In this document: piece by piece, positions 26,268-35,926 of the stretch
Position numbering within the stretch: position 1 is the stretch's first letter
Layout of the letters: every line of letters starts with the position of its first letter
Position numbers and translations under genes: made by a program
Origin: Mycolicibacterium duvalii
Lineage (GTDB): Bacteria > Actinomycetota > Actinomycetes > Mycobacteriales > Mycobacteriaceae
Direction: 5' to 3'
NCBI RefSeq assembly: GCF_010726645.1
Contig: NZ_AP022563.1
Span: 1,178,001 to 1,242,000, forward strand
DNA: 64,000 bases
The notes under the pieces: model-generated
Databases searched by the model: none
Seen by the model: the letters and a program-made list of their open reading frames with translations, nothing else
Told to the model about the DNA's origin: nothing

Positions 26268-26293
26268 GGGCGAATTTACCCAATTGTTCGCCC
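26268..26293. promoter_or_regulatory. Inverted repeat upstream of the MgtC-like gene
   Basis: GGGCGAA (26268-26274) and TTCGCCC (26287-26293) are perfect inverted arms separated by 12 AT-rich bases, in the 232-base divergent gap between the helical protein and the MgtC/DUF4010-like gene. It could be an operator or a transcript hairpin. No regulator is encoded beside it. Confidence 0.4.
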
Positions 26294-26467
26294 GTCGGAA
26301 TGGGACGGCGATCACTCCGGTTGCAGCGGGGATGGCGGTCGGCGGCCGGTTCTCGCTCACCGCGCAGGATGAGCAACCGCCGTACAGTTTCGTCACCGCC
26401 GATCGTGATTCGGATGCGTCCCACGCACCGGCTGAGCGAGGATTACTCGACGTAGTGAGGAGCGTCG

Positions 26468-27712
26468 GTGAGTTGGCAACTGGTTCAGCCGTTTCTGATC
26501 GCGCTCGCCATCGGCCTGCTGCTCGGGCTCGAGCGCGAGCGCAGCCGCAGCAGTCGGTTGCCTGCCGGGTCACGGTCATTCGCGCTGCTCGCCCTGATCG
26601 GTGCGGTCGCGGCCAGTTTCAGCGGCGCGGCGGTCGCGCTCGGCCTGGCCGGTGTGGCGGCGGTGATGGCCTTCGCCTACTTCCGGACCAGTTCCGAAGA
26701 TCCGGGGACGACCACGGCGCTGGCCGCGATCGCCGCCTACATGCTGGGTGCGCTTGCCTACACCCGCCCCGCGCTGGCGGTCGCGCTCGCGGTCGTGGTG
26801 GTGGCATTGCTGGTGTCCAAGGCCAGAATTCATCACTTCGCCCGTGACATCATCAGCGAAGCCGAACTGGAAGACGCCGTTAAGTTCCTGGTGGTGGCGT
26901 TCGTCGTGCTGCCCCTGCTGCCGGATCGCGGACTGGGTCCCTACGGCGTCCTCAACCCCTCGAAGGTGTGGCTGTTGGTGGTCCTGCTGACCGGCATCAG
27001 CTGGATCGGCTACATCGGTGTGCGGGCTCTCGGCCCCGAACGCGGTCTCCTCGTCACGGGGTTGGCCGGCGGGTTCATCTCGGCGACTGCCACGACGGCG
27101 TCGATGGGGCGGCTCAGCAGGACCGGACCATTGCGAGCGCCGTTGGCGGCCGCGCTGGTCGCCAGCGTGGCCACCTTTCTGCAGCTTCTGCTGGTGGTCG
27201 GCTTCGTCGACCCTGACGTGCTGCGCCGGCTGTGGCTTCCGGCGGCTGCCGGGGCAGTGGTGCTGATCGGTATCGCCGCCGTCGTCTACCGCAACGGTGC
27301 GCACGACGACGCGCGGTCCGACGGTGAGCACATGACGTCACAGCCGACGAGCCGCCCATTCGCGCTGCGGCCCGCCCTCGTGCTGGCCGCGGTGCTGACT
27401 GCGGCGCTGCTGCTCGGCCGGTGGGGCTCCGACGTGCTCGGCGCGCAGGGGACCGTGCTCGCCGCTGCTGCCGCAGGTCTGGCAGACGCACACGCCGGCA
27501 GCGTCGCGGCCGCCAGTCTTGCCGCCCGCGGTGACATCACCGTCGACACCGCAGTGATCGCTGCGGCCGCCGCGTTCGGCTCCAATCTGATCGTCAAGGC
27601 GGTGCTGGCGTTCGTCGCCGGCGGTCTTCGGTTCGGACTCGGATTCAGCGCGGGCATGGCGTCGCCGGCGGTCGTGTTCGGCGCCGGCGTAGCCGCTGCA
27701 GTGCTTCTCTGA
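26468..27712 (+). CDS. MgtC/SapB family membrane protein with DUF4010 domain
   Basis: 414 residues from GTG 26468. N-terminal MgtC-like part: LIALAIGLLLGLERERSRSS, with the conserved G-L-E-R-E block, then GSRSFALLALIGAVAA. The C-terminal part is a DUF4010 module: AVKFLVVAFVVLPLLPDRGLGPYG, WIGYIGVRALGPERGLLVTGLAGGFISATATTASMGR (S-x-T-A-T-T-x-S). About 12 hydrophobic segments. Family members are linked to Mg2+ limitation or envelope adaptation, but transport has not been shown. Convergent with the enoyl-CoA hydratase gene. Confidence 0.85.
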   Translation: MSWQLVQPFLIALAIGLLLGLERERSRSSRLPAGSRSFALLALIGAVAASFSGAAVALGLAGVAAVMAFAYFRTSSEDPGTTTALAAIAAYMLGALAYTRPALAVALAVVVVALLVSKARIHHFARDIISEAELEDAVKFLVVAFVVLPLLPDRGLGPYGVLNPSKVWLLVVLLTGISWIGYIGVRALGPERGLLVTGLAGGFISATATTASMGRLSRTGPLRAPLAAALVASVATFLQLLLVVGFVDPDVLRRLWLPAAAGAVVLIGIAAVVYRNGAHDDARSDGEHMTSQPTSRPFALRPALVLAAVLTAALLLGRWGSDVLGAQGTVLAAAAAGLADAHAGSVAAASLAARGDITVDTAVIAAAAAFGSNLIVKAVLAFVAGGLRFGLGFSAGMASPAVVFGAGVAAAVLL

Positions 27713-27721
27713 GAGCGCCCG

Positions 27722-28495
27722 TCAGCGGCCCCGCCAGTCCGGCTGGCGCTTCTCCTGCCAGGCCCGGATTCCTTCGGCGACATCCTCGGTGGCGCCGACG
27801 ACCTTGCGCATCGTCTCGCCGAACCGTACCGACTCGATCCAGCCCATGTCGGCGGTCCGCCACGCCACCTCCTTGGTTGCGCGCTGCGCCAGCGGAGCGG
27901 CCCGGGTGAGTGTCTTCGCCCATGCCCATGCTTCGTCGCGCAGCGCATCGGGCTCGACCAGGCGCCACACCAAGCCCACCTCCTTGGCCCGCTCGGCGGT
28001 CATCGGTTCGCCGGTCAGCAGCAGCTCCATGGCATTCGCCCAGCCGACCCGCTGCGGAAGCCGGATGGCTCCGACGATCGTCGGCGTCCCCAGTTTGACC
28101 TCGGGAAACGAGAAGCTGGCTTGGGTGCTGGCAATGACGAAGTCGCAGAACAACACTCCGGTCAGCCCGTAGCCGATGCACGGACCTTGAACCGCGGCGA
28201 TGGTCGGCTTGAACAACTCCATCCCGGATTCGAACGAGTTGATCGTCGGCTTCTCCCAGAACGTGCCGCCGAACGTGCCGACCACACCCTCGCCGTCGCG
28301 CAGGTCACCGCCCGCGCAGAACACGCTGCCATTGGCGGCCAAGATGCCGACCCACGCGTCTTCGTCATCTCGGAAGCGGTCCCAGGCGGCGTTCAACTCG
28401 CCGCGCACGGCCCCGTTGATCGCGTTGCGAGCCTCCGGCCGGTTCAGGGTGATGGTCGCGATGTGGTCGGCCAGCTCATAGGTCACGAGGCTCAT
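27722..28495 (-). CDS. Enoyl-CoA hydratase/isomerase family protein
   Basis: 257 residues from ATG 28495. Crotonase marks: ITLNRPEARNAINGAVRGEL, first oxyanion block ANGSVFCAGGDLRDGEG, second block AAVQGPCIGYGLTGVLFCDFVIAS, then FSFPEVKLGTPTIVGAIRLP. The second block region lacks the canonical E-x-x-L-G-L-x-P pair of a classic hydratase, so an isomerase or other crotonase reaction is possible. Divergent from the Kef-type antiporter gene with 68 bases between starts. Confidence 0.87.
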   Translation of the reverse strand: MSLVTYELADHIATITLNRPEARNAINGAVRGELNAAWDRFRDDEDAWVGILAANGSVFCAGGDLRDGEGVVGTFGGTFWEKPTINSFESGMELFKPTIAAVQGPCIGYGLTGVLFCDFVIASTQASFSFPEVKLGTPTIVGAIRLPQRVGWANAMELLLTGEPMTAERAKEVGLVWRLVEPDALRDEAWAWAKTLTRAAPLAQRATKEVAWRTADMGWIESVRFGETMRKVVGATEDVAEGIRAWQEKRQPDWRGR

Positions 28496-28563
28496 GGCTG
28501 CACTGTAGTGACCCGCCTCGCGCATAATGACCGGCGAGAGGCCGGACCGAACAGGGGAGCACA

Positions 28564-30234
28564 GTGACAGCGACAGTCGTCGCGATCTATCTCGTCGTCA
28601 CGTTCGGTCTGGGCGGCGTCGCGTTGGCGCTGCGCCTTCCGCCGCTGGTGGGGTTCCTGGCTGCCGGGTTCGTCCTCAACGCGATCAACGTCGAGGAAAT
28701 GCCGCAGCTGGACGTGCTGGCTGATCTCGGTGTCACGTTGTTGCTGTTCGCGATCGGTCTCAAACTCGACGTGCGCTTCCTGCTGCGCCGCGAGGTCTGG
28801 CTGACCACCTCGGCGCATCTGGTCCTCAGCGTCGTCCTCGGTGGGTGTGTGCTGTGGCTGGCCGCGGTCGCGGGGTTGTCGATGTTGTCGGGGCAGAGCG
28901 TGCAGACCATTGCGCTGCTCGCCTTCGCGTTGTCGTTCTCGTCCACGGTGTTTGTCGTCAAACTCCTCGAGGAGCGCGGCGAATCGAATTCGCTCTACGG
29001 GCGCATCGCCATCGGCATCCTGGTGATGCAGGACATCGTCGCGGTGGCCTTCCTGACTGCCACCAGCGGGCATCTTCCCAGCCCGTGGGCCTTGGCCCTG
29101 GTCGGGCTGTGGCCGCTGACCCGGGCGGTGCGAAGGATCTGGGACCGCCTCGGCCACGGTGAGATGCAGTCACTGTTCGGCATCGTGATGGCGCTGGTTC
29201 CCGGCTACGCGCTGTTCACCGCCGTCGGGCTCAAAGGTGATCTCGGAGCGCTGATAGTCGGCGTGCTGCTGGCCTCCCACCCGGCGTCCGCCGAGCTGTC
29301 GAGATCACTGTTCCACATCAAGGAACTGCTGCTCGTCGGTTTCTTCGTGTCGATCGGCCTGACCGGGCTGCCCGACCTCCCGACCCTCACGGTCGCTGTG
29401 GTGATGGTGTTGCTGCTGCCTCTCAAGGCGGTCGGGTACGTCGTGCTGCTGTCGCTGATGCGATTGCGCTACCGCACCGCGATCCTGGCCGGCCTGAGCC
29501 TGATGAACTACTCCGAGTTCGGGTTGATCGTGGTCTCGGTCGGGGTCTCCGTCGGGCTGTTGGCGGAGGCCTGGCTGGTGGAGATGTCGATCGCGGTGGC
29601 ATTGAGTTTCGTCGCCGCGGCGTTGGTCAACGGCCGCGGACATCTGATGGTCGAGAAGATCGCGGCACGGTTGCCGGCCCAGGACGAATCCACCTTGCAG
29701 CCCGAGGAACGTCCCGTCGACGCCGGCGACGCCGAGGTGGTGGTGATCGGGATGGGCCGGGTCGGCTCCGCGGCCTACCAGCGGCTGACCGGGCACTACG
29801 GGCTGCGCGTGGTCGGCGTCGACTACGACGGCGCGCTCATCGCCCGGCACGCCGACAACGGGTTGCGGGTGGTCGAGGGAGACGCCACCGACCTGGACTT
29901 CTGGAACCGGCTCCGGCACTCCGAGTCGGTGCGGATGGCGGTACTGGCCATGCCCCGCCACGGGGCCAACGTCAGGGCGCTGGACTGCTTGCGGGAGTCC
30001 GGGTTCAGCGGCACGGTGGCGTCGGTGGCCCGCTACGACGACGAAGTGCAGTGGGCCAAGGACAACGGGGTCGACATCGCGTTCAACGTCTACGCCGGTG
30101 CGGGTCTGGAACTGGCCGACCAGGTCGGCGCGTCCGACGCCCGTGCGGCCGGCGACCCCGAACCCGACGGCAATCCGCCGACCGACACCCGGTCGGTCCG
30201 TCGCGAGGGTGACATCACCGACGACGGTGAGTGA
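28564..30234 (+). CDS. CPA2-type cation:proton antiporter with RCK/TrkA-N domain
   Basis: 556 residues from GTG 28564. N-terminal ~370 residues contain about 12 membrane helices of the Kef/YbaL antiporter type (LPPLVGFLAAGFVLN, LADLGVTLLLFAIGLKLD, SFSSTVFVVKLLEERGE). Residues ~395-510 form a TrkA-N nucleotide-binding domain: VVVIGMGRVGSAAY and VVGVDYD, then GDATDLDFW. The acidic, Pro-rich C-terminal tail (~40 residues) is probably disordered. It likely exports K+ or Na+ against protons under control of NAD(H) or ligand binding at the RCK domain. Confidence 0.88.
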   Translation: MTATVVAIYLVVTFGLGGVALALRLPPLVGFLAAGFVLNAINVEEMPQLDVLADLGVTLLLFAIGLKLDVRFLLRREVWLTTSAHLVLSVVLGGCVLWLAAVAGLSMLSGQSVQTIALLAFALSFSSTVFVVKLLEERGESNSLYGRIAIGILVMQDIVAVAFLTATSGHLPSPWALALVGLWPLTRAVRRIWDRLGHGEMQSLFGIVMALVPGYALFTAVGLKGDLGALIVGVLLASHPASAELSRSLFHIKELLLVGFFVSIGLTGLPDLPTLTVAVVMVLLLPLKAVGYVVLLSLMRLRYRTAILAGLSLMNYSEFGLIVVSVGVSVGLLAEAWLVEMSIAVALSFVAAALVNGRGHLMVEKIAARLPAQDESTLQPEERPVDAGDAEVVVIGMGRVGSAAYQRLTGHYGLRVVGVDYDGALIARHADNGLRVVEGDATDLDFWNRLRHSESVRMAVLAMPRHGANVRALDCLRESGFSGTVASVARYDDEVQWAKDNGVDIAFNVYAGAGLELADQVGASDARAAGDPEPDGNPPTDTRSVRREGDITDDGE

Positions 30235-30296
30235 CGACGAACGCAACGTGCCTCGCATGACCGCGACGAGGTGCCCTCGCGCCGTAGGGTCGAGTC

Positions 30297-31229
30297 GTGT
30301 CGGATCGTGAACTCGTGGTGCTCGGCACCGCCAGCCAAGCGCCGACCCGCCACCGCAACCACAACGGATACCTGCTGCGCTGGGACGGGGAAGGGCTGTT
30401 GTTCGACCCCGGAGAGGGGACTCAGCGACAGATGCTGCTGGCCGGCGTCTCGCCCACGCAGATCACCCGGTTGTGCCTGACCCACTTTCACGGAGACCAC
30501 TGTCTCGGGGTACCCGGCATCGTGCAACGGCTCGCGCTGGACCGGCTGGCCCACCCCGTCTTCGCGCACTTCCCGGCATCGGGCGGGGAGTACTTCGAGC
30601 ACCTCCGGCACGCCTCGTACTTCTACGACGTGCTCGACCTGCGGGAAGAACCGGTCACCGCGGACGGGGTGATAGCCCGAGGGGAGTTCGGCACGCTGGA
30701 AGCGCGGCGCCTGGACCACTCGATCGACGCCGTCGGGTACCGGCTGATCGAACCCGCGGCCCGGCACTTCCTGCCGGACCGTCTGGCCCAGGCCGGAGTC
30801 ACCGGGCCGATGGTCGGGCGACTGCAGGCCGACGGGCAGGTGTGGGCGGACGGCCGGTGGGTGGGACTGGCCGACGTCAGTGCGGTCCGCCGCGGCCAGC
30901 GGTTCGCGTTCGTCATGGACACCCGACTCTGCGATGGGGTCTACGAACTGGCCGACGGCGCCGATCTGCTCGTCATCGAGGCGACGTTCCTGGACCGGGA
31001 CCGCGCACTGGCCGCCGACTACGGTCACCTGACCGCCCGGCAGGCAGCGCGGGTCGCCGCCGAGTGCGGGGTGCGCCGACTCGTGTTGACGCACTTCTCG
31101 CAGCGCTATCCCGACCTCGCCGAGCATCGCGCCGAGGCCCAAGCAGCGTTCGACGGTGACGTGGTGGTGGCCGAGGACCTGATGCGGGTGCCCGTACCGC
31201 CGCGGTCGGTCGGTGTCCGCACCGCGTGA
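30297..31229 (+). CDS. rnz: Ribonuclease Z (tRNA 3'-processing endonuclease)
   Basis: 310 residues from GTG 30297. Metallo-beta-lactamase fold with the RNase Z zinc motif [11 protein letters not shown] (His63, His65, Asp67, His68), early [18 protein letters not shown] and [11 protein letters not shown], Asp in VMDTRL, and late His in [10 protein letters not shown] and LTHFSQRY. Length matches bacterial RNase Z (~310). It cleaves the 3' trailer of tRNA precursors in the cytoplasm. The spacing to the antiporter stop is 62 bases. Confidence 0.93.
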   Translation: MSDRELVVLGTASQAPTRHRNHNGYLLRWDGEGLLFDPGEGTQRQMLLAGVSPTQITRLCLTHFHGDHCLGVPGIVQRLALDRLAHPVFAHFPASGGEYFEHLRHASYFYDVLDLREEPVTADGVIARGEFGTLEARRLDHSIDAVGYRLIEPAARHFLPDRLAQAGVTGPMVGRLQADGQVWADGRWVGLADVSAVRRGQRFAFVMDTRLCDGVYELADGADLLVIEATFLDRDRALAADYGHLTARQAARVAAECGVRRLVLTHFSQRYPDLAEHRAEAQAAFDGDVVVAEDLMRVPVPPRSVGVRTA

Positions 31230-31459
31230 GGGATCACGGTGTCGCTCGACTCGGCCACCAGCTCCTCTCACGGAGCAGGGTCGCGATCGCCGGCACGGTC
31301 AGGGTGCGGACGACGGCTGATCGGGGTTATCCAGTGCGGCAGCACTTCTCGGAAACAGCGGGGCTGCCACTGCGCAAGGCTCCGCTGGTAGCAAAATTCT
31401 GTGCGGTCCGAGCGCGGGATGCTTCGGGTCTGCCGACATGTGCCCGGCAGACCAGCGCA

Positions 31460-32236
31460 TCACTTGGGCGGCATGCGGATTCCGCCGTCGACGCGGACCA
31501 CTTCGGCGTTCATGTACGAATTGGTGATCAGCTCGACGACCATCGACGCGAGCTCCTCGGGTTTACCCAGCCGCCGCGGGTAGAGGACCGATTCGCCGAG
31601 CTTCGCTTTGAAGGCTTCTGAGTCCGGTCCTTCGCCATAGATCGGAGTGTCGATCAGGCCCGGGGCCACGGTGTTCACCCGGATTCCGACCGCCGCCAGG
31701 TCGCGGGCCACCGGCAAGGTCAACCCGACGACGCCGCCTTTGGACGATGAGTAGGCGGCTTGACCGATCTGTCCGTCGAATGCCGCCACGCTGGTCATGT
31801 TGACGATGGCGCCGCGTTCGCCCGAGTCGGTGAGATCCAGGCGGCTCATCGCCGTGGCCGCCAGCCGAATGCAGTCGAACGTACCCACCAGGTTGATGGC
31901 GAGAACCTTCTTGTACGCGTCGAGGTTGTGCGCCGAGGCGAACTCGCCGTCCTTGCCGATCGTCCTTTGCGCCCAACCGATCCCCGCAGAGTTGACGAGC
32001 ACGCGCAGAGGGCCGAGATCGACAGCGGTGTTCACCGCGTCCTCGATCTGCGCGGTGTCGGTCACGTCGACGCTGACGAACACGCCGCCGATCTCGTGGG
32101 CGAGCTCCTGCCCGCGTTCGGCTTGCAGGTCGGCCACGACGACGCGGGCTCCTTTGGATGCCAGGAGTCTCGAAGTCGCGGCGCCGATGCCCGATGCCCC
32201 GCCGGTGACGATTGCGCTTGTTCCGTTGACGTCCAC
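31460..32236 (-). CDS. SDR family oxidoreductase, type-2 3-hydroxyacyl-CoA dehydrogenase-like
   Basis: 258 residues from GTG 32236. TGGASGIG (residues ~11-18), D-L after strand 2 (VVADLQAE) indicating NAD preference, NSAG (LVNSAGIGWAQR), Ser in VNMTSVAAF and Tyr-x3-Lys in AAYSSSKGGV. The C-terminal block (ELITNSYMNAEVVRVDGGIRMPPK) is typical of HSD10/3-hydroxyacyl-CoA dehydrogenase type-2 homologues in actinobacteria. Likely oxidises branched or steroid side-chain 3-hydroxyacyl-CoA. The 230 bases downstream to the RNase Z stop hold no recognised gene. Confidence 0.88.
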   Translation of the reverse strand: MDVNGTSAIVTGGASGIGAATSRLLASKGARVVVADLQAERGQELAHEIGGVFVSVDVTDTAQIEDAVNTAVDLGPLRVLVNSAGIGWAQRTIGKDGEFASAHNLDAYKKVLAINLVGTFDCIRLAATAMSRLDLTDSGERGAIVNMTSVAAFDGQIGQAAYSSSKGGVVGLTLPVARDLAAVGIRVNTVAPGLIDTPIYGEGPDSEAFKAKLGESVLYPRRLGKPEELASMVVELITNSYMNAEVVRVDGGIRMPPK

Positions 32237-32321
32237 AGCGCGAGTCTAGATCAGGTGGCGATCTGCCCGATGCAGCTTCGCCCTGGCCGGCAAACCGTGC
32301 GGGCCCCGGCGCCCGAGCGGG

Positions 32322-33008
32322 TTACGCACGGCACACCCAACCGCGAAACGTGAATGTCGAGAAGAACTGCCTGACCTCGGAGAAGCCGGCAGCGTACAGA
32401 ATGTCGCAGTCTTGTTCGGGGGACAGGACCGGCACCTTGTCCGCGATTGCTTCTCGTGCTTTCCGGGCTTCCTCGGGCGCGATGCCGTTGGCGACGAGAT
32501 AGCCGACGTGGCGCTCGATCCACAATTCTCGCTCGGCATCGCATTGCTGAGGAAAGCTCATGTGCATGACGATGAGCGGCGCCCCGGATGGTAGGCGCCG
32601 TCGCACCTGGGCTGCGGTGTCACGCCTGGCATCCGGTTGGAGGAAATGGAGTGTCAGCAGACTCGTTGCCGCGTCGAACGGGCCGGTCGGCGCCTGGTCG
32701 ATGTAGCCGTGGTGCATCCGGACCCGGTCCATGTGGGCAGCCAAGGTGTTCGCCGCGAGATCCAGCATGGCTTTGGCGGGATCGACCGCGTCGAAGGTCC
32801 AGTTCGGATGGGTCTCGGCGAATGCTCTTGTCTCCAAACCCCCACCTGCTCCGAGGATGAGTATTCGCCCGTCGGCATGAGTGTGTTCGTCCATGAGAAT
32901 GGTTGCCATGCGGTGGACGTCTTGGAGGGCAGGCACCATCTGTTTGGCGCGCTCTGCGTACATGGCGACGTGTCGAGGGTCGTCGAACGGATTGGCTGAC
33001 TCGGTCAC
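32322..33008 (-). CDS. Class I SAM-dependent methyltransferase
   Basis: 228 residues from GTG 33008. SAM-binding motif I is ILILGAGGGLETRAFAE (residues ~49-65), acidic loop after strand 2 is FDAVDPAKAML, and motif IV region is FDAATSLLTLHFL. The C-terminus contains YAAGFSEVRQFFSTFTFRGW, a common end in small-molecule methyltransferases. Substrate unknown. No operon partner is obvious. Confidence 0.85.
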   Translation of the reverse strand: MTESANPFDDPRHVAMYAERAKQMVPALQDVHRMATILMDEHTHADGRILILGAGGGLETRAFAETHPNWTFDAVDPAKAMLDLAANTLAAHMDRVRMHHGYIDQAPTGPFDAATSLLTLHFLQPDARRDTAAQVRRRLPSGAPLIVMHMSFPQQCDAERELWIERHVGYLVANGIAPEEARKAREAIADKVPVLSPEQDCDILYAAGFSEVRQFFSTFTFRGWVCRA

Positions 33009-33169
33009 CTCATGAGGATGCGGTTGTCGAGAATTTTGAGCAAGGTGGTTTTCCGTTCAGGCAAGCCGCCGGACACCACGGTTACTGGTCGGCATTACCG
33101 GCCGGCGCCGCGGAGCGCGACGCAGTTCGCATCATTCGCGTTGTATGTTCCGAGTTATCCGCCTGTGTT

Positions 33170-33616
33170 TCAGTCGGTTTCGACGATGAGCACCTCGGTG
33201 TTCGCGCGACGGCGAACCGCGGACGGGACGGAGCCCATCACTCTTCCGACGACGGACTTGAGCCCGAAGTTGCCGACAACCAGCAGGTCGGCTCCGACCT
33301 CGTCGGCCAACTCGACCAGCGCGTCCACCGGAGCGCCTTCGATCGCTCGTTCCTCGACGTCCTTCACCCCTGCGCTTTTCGCTCGTGCCTTCGCCTCGAC
33401 AAGCATGTCAAATATCGGTGCACCGCCCTCGGTGCGATAACCCTCTCCCGCAGGTTGATCCGGATCAGGTCCTTCAGGAGACCGGTCGTGCTGAAAGGCG
33501 CTCGCAACAATCAGCCGAGCGTTGGCCTCGGCGGCGATTCGAGCGGCTTCGTCCACTGCTCGATATGACGTTTCCGAGCCGTCGGTTCCGACGACTATCA
33601 CCTTGTACGTACTCAT
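33170..33616 (-). CDS. Universal stress protein (ATP-binding type)
   Basis: 148 residues from ATG 33616 with GGAGAG just upstream. Single UspA domain: YKVIVVGTDGSETSYRAVDEA at the N-terminus and the ATP-binding signature G-x2-G-x9-G-S in VVGNFGLKSVVGRVMGSV. In Mycobacterium tuberculosis several USPs of this type bind ATP and belong to the DosR dormancy regulon. A WS/DGAT gene follows downstream, another frequent DosR target, but no clear DosR box was found directly upstream here. Confidence 0.92.
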   Translation of the reverse strand: MSTYKVIVVGTDGSETSYRAVDEAARIAAEANARLIVASAFQHDRSPEGPDPDQPAGEGYRTEGGAPIFDMLVEAKARAKSAGVKDVEERAIEGAPVDALVELADEVGADLLVVGNFGLKSVVGRVMGSVPSAVRRRANTEVLIVETD

Positions 33617-33867
33617 TTGCTCTCCGTGCTTCTCTTCGGCCGTTGTGGCGGTGGATTTCTCCGCAACAACCTCACGCGTTCGGTGAACGTCTGTATACCC
33701 AACACAGGCTGATGTCACACCCTGACTATCCGGTCTGGGGTTGGTCGCCAATGGTTCGGGCCTGAGTTGATCGAATTCGCGACGGCGCTGGGGTCACCAC
33801 CACCGACCTACCGGGCGCTCGAACGTCAACTCGCGCCGGCGCGGAAGGTCTCCGCCGACTGACGGGT

Positions 33868-35244
33868 TCACAAGACCCGGGTCTTGGACCTGAACTCCGC
33901 GTACGCTTTCCGGGTGTGCTCGGCCAGTGCGGGCACGTCGCTGATCGCTGCGGAGTTGGCGACGAATCCGAAGTCCATGTGGTCGCAGTAGGACGACAGC
34001 GTCACGTTGAGGCCGATCGATGCGGCCAGCGCCGACACCGGGTAGATGCCGAGCAGCCGCGCGCCGTTGAGGTAGCGGATCTCGTTGCCGCCCGGAACGT
34101 TCGAGATGACGAGGTTGCATGCGGGGTGGCCGATTCGGTCGAGGTGTGTCGTGGCGCCCGCACCGGCGAGCGTGATGAGCGCGACGGCGTAGGTCATGGC
34201 GGCGTCGGCCGACATGGCGCCGAGTTCCGCCTTGGCCGTGGCGACCGAGTGGACCACCTGTCGCAGTCTGTCGACGATGGACGCCTCGGGTCGCCCGAGT
34301 CGTACGAACATCGCCGAGACCCGGGTCCCGACAGCGCTGTCGCCGTCGTCGCGCAGCGACACCGGGCACATTGCGATGAACTCATGCGGGTAGACCTGGC
34401 CTGTCTCGCGCAGGTACGCGTGCAAACCGTGGTCGATGATGGTGGCCGCGACGTCGTTGAGCGTCGCCCCGTGCTGGTGGCCGATCCGGTGCATCTCGTG
34501 CACCGGCAGCGACAGGGTGGCAAAGCCGCGGGCCTGGCGCGGGGGCGGGTTGGTCGGGGCATGGGCGGCCACGAACGGCAGGCTGCCCTCGAGGTGCGAT
34601 CCGAGCGCCGCGCTGAGCGTTTTCTGCAGCGCGCTCAGCGAAATCTGGTTGACAGCGCCCAATTGCGTGACGGCCCCGCGGATCGCGTGGGTGAGCCTGC
34701 GCAGCGCCGGGGTAGGTGCCGAGGGTTCAGGCGGCGCGTGCGGCATCGCGAAAGGCGGCGTGGGGATGGCGGGTTCGTCGGTCGGGGTGAGGCCCTCGTA
34801 GAGTTTCCGCAGCCTGGAGACGCCATCAATGATGCTGTGATGGGTCTTGGTGTAGATCGCGAAGCGCCCGCCGGGCACGCCGTCGATGAGCCAGCACCGG
34901 AACATTGGACGGTGCCGATCCAACATGGGCTCGTGCAGGTCGGCGATGAGGCGGAGCAGATCCTGGTAGGTGCTGTGGGTCGGCAGGGACAGGTGTTGCA
35001 CGTGATAATGCGGGTCCCAGCTGTCGACCTCGCGGAAGTGGGGAACGCCCCCGCCGAGAAGCTCGGGTATGTAGTTGAACGGTGGTTGCGGTCGGTACCC
35101 GCGGTAGGCCTCGACGACCTCGCGGACCAGTGACGACCGGCCGGGCGGCTTCTTGAACAGCAGCATCGCCCCGACGTGTGTGGTACCGCCGGGGGACTCC
35201 ATCAACAGCCAGCCCAGGTCCAGCGGAGGAATCGCTGCGTTCAT
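33868..35244 (-). CDS. Wax ester synthase/diacylglycerol acyltransferase (WS/DGAT) family protein
   Basis: 458 residues from ATG 35244. Active-site motif HHxxxDG is HHSIIDG (His135, His136, Asp140, Gly141). The C-terminal domain contains LNDVAATII and the PLNVxx-like region CNLVISNVPGG. It would transfer acyl groups from acyl-CoA to diacylglycerol or fatty alcohols, making storage triacylglycerol or wax at the membrane. Length is normal for mycobacterial Tgs enzymes. The first residues (IPPLDLGWLLMESPGGTTHVG) fit the family pattern near the first helix. Confidence 0.9.
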   Translation of the reverse strand: MNAAIPPLDLGWLLMESPGGTTHVGAMLLFKKPPGRSSLVREVVEAYRGYRPQPPFNYIPELLGGGVPHFREVDSWDPHYHVQHLSLPTHSTYQDLLRLIADLHEPMLDRHRPMFRCWLIDGVPGGRFAIYTKTHHSIIDGVSRLRKLYEGLTPTDEPAIPTPPFAMPHAPPEPSAPTPALRRLTHAIRGAVTQLGAVNQISLSALQKTLSAALGSHLEGSLPFVAAHAPTNPPPRQARGFATLSLPVHEMHRIGHQHGATLNDVAATIIDHGLHAYLRETGQVYPHEFIAMCPVSLRDDGDSAVGTRVSAMFVRLGRPEASIVDRLRQVVHSVATAKAELGAMSADAAMTYAVALITLAGAGATTHLDRIGHPACNLVISNVPGGNEIRYLNGARLLGIYPVSALAASIGLNVTLSSYCDHMDFGFVANSAAISDVPALAEHTRKAYAEFRSKTRVL

Positions 35245-35416
35245 CGTGGGCACCTCCACCTCTGTGCCGGTCCTGCAGTCGCGAGTCTGCACGCGAGGGT
35301 CCACGTGCGCAGGCAATTGCCGGAAGAATGCCGGTGCTGCCGGCGCAGGTGGCTGCACGTGCGGTTCATGCGATACGCTGGACCTGCACGATATGCACGA
35401 CCAGCGAGGTGACGCG

Positions 35417-35926
35417 ATGACCGCTGCCCACAGCCATCTGGTGGACGTCGCGCAGCGCATCCGGGAGAGCGCCGCGGCGCTGGGTGCCGCGCTGGACGCC
35501 GTCGACGTCTACATCGAGCCGTCGGTGGCGCGGGCTGTGCAAGCCGAGCGGAACCTCTACGACCGCATCGACGCCGAGTTCGGGTTGCTCACCAGCACCG
35601 AGGCGGGCCGGCGAATGGGCTCGAAGTCCACCGCTCCGCGAAATCTCGCCGCAGCAGTCCGCCGGGACAAGGCGCTGCTGGCGATCGCCAGAGGCCGACA
35701 GACGTTGTTCCCCGGGTTCCAGTTCGGCGCCGACGGCCGGCCGCTTCCGGTGATCCGGGCGCTGCGAGAGCTGGCAGACGAGGCAGGATGGTCGGAAAGC
35801 GCCGTGGTGCAATGGCTTTGCGCGCCCACCACGTATCTGGACGAGCTACGTCCGGTCGACCTCCTGGCGGGTCAACCGGAACGAGTGCTCGACGCGGCCC
35901 GCCGCGCCTGGTCGGTTCGGTGGTGA
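35417..35926 (+). CDS. MbcA/Xre/ParS-like antitoxin
   Basis: 169 residues from ATG 35417 (AGGTGA just upstream). C-terminal toxin-binding domain: GFQFGADGRPLPVIRALRELADEAGWS, then WLCAPTTYLDELRPVDLLAGQPERVLDAARRA. The W-L-x-x-P-x-x-x-L-x-x-x-x-P-x-D-L-L pattern is the family hallmark. Residues 1-110 are helical and longer than in M. tuberculosis MbcA (113 residues total). It should neutralise the RES toxin encoded next and repress the operon. Its TGA overlaps the toxin GTG by four bases. Confidence 0.85.
   Translation: MTAAHSHLVDVAQRIRESAAALGAALDAVDVYIEPSVARAVQAERNLYDRIDAEFGLLTSTEAGRRMGSKSTAPRNLAAAVRRDKALLAIARGRQTLFPGFQFGADGRPLPVIRALRELADEAGWSESAVVQWLCAPTTYLDELRPVDLLAGQPERVLDAARRAWSVRW

Noticed and set aside
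31230..31459. Short forward frame between RNase Z and the SDR gene
   Set aside because: No domain, ribosome binding site or codon signal; it runs on as antisense to the SDR gene.
33871..33886. CAAGACCCGGGTCTTG, a 16-bp perfect palindrome
   Set aside because: It lies inside the last codons of the WS/DGAT gene, has no T-run or regulatory context, and is likely coincidental codon symmetry.
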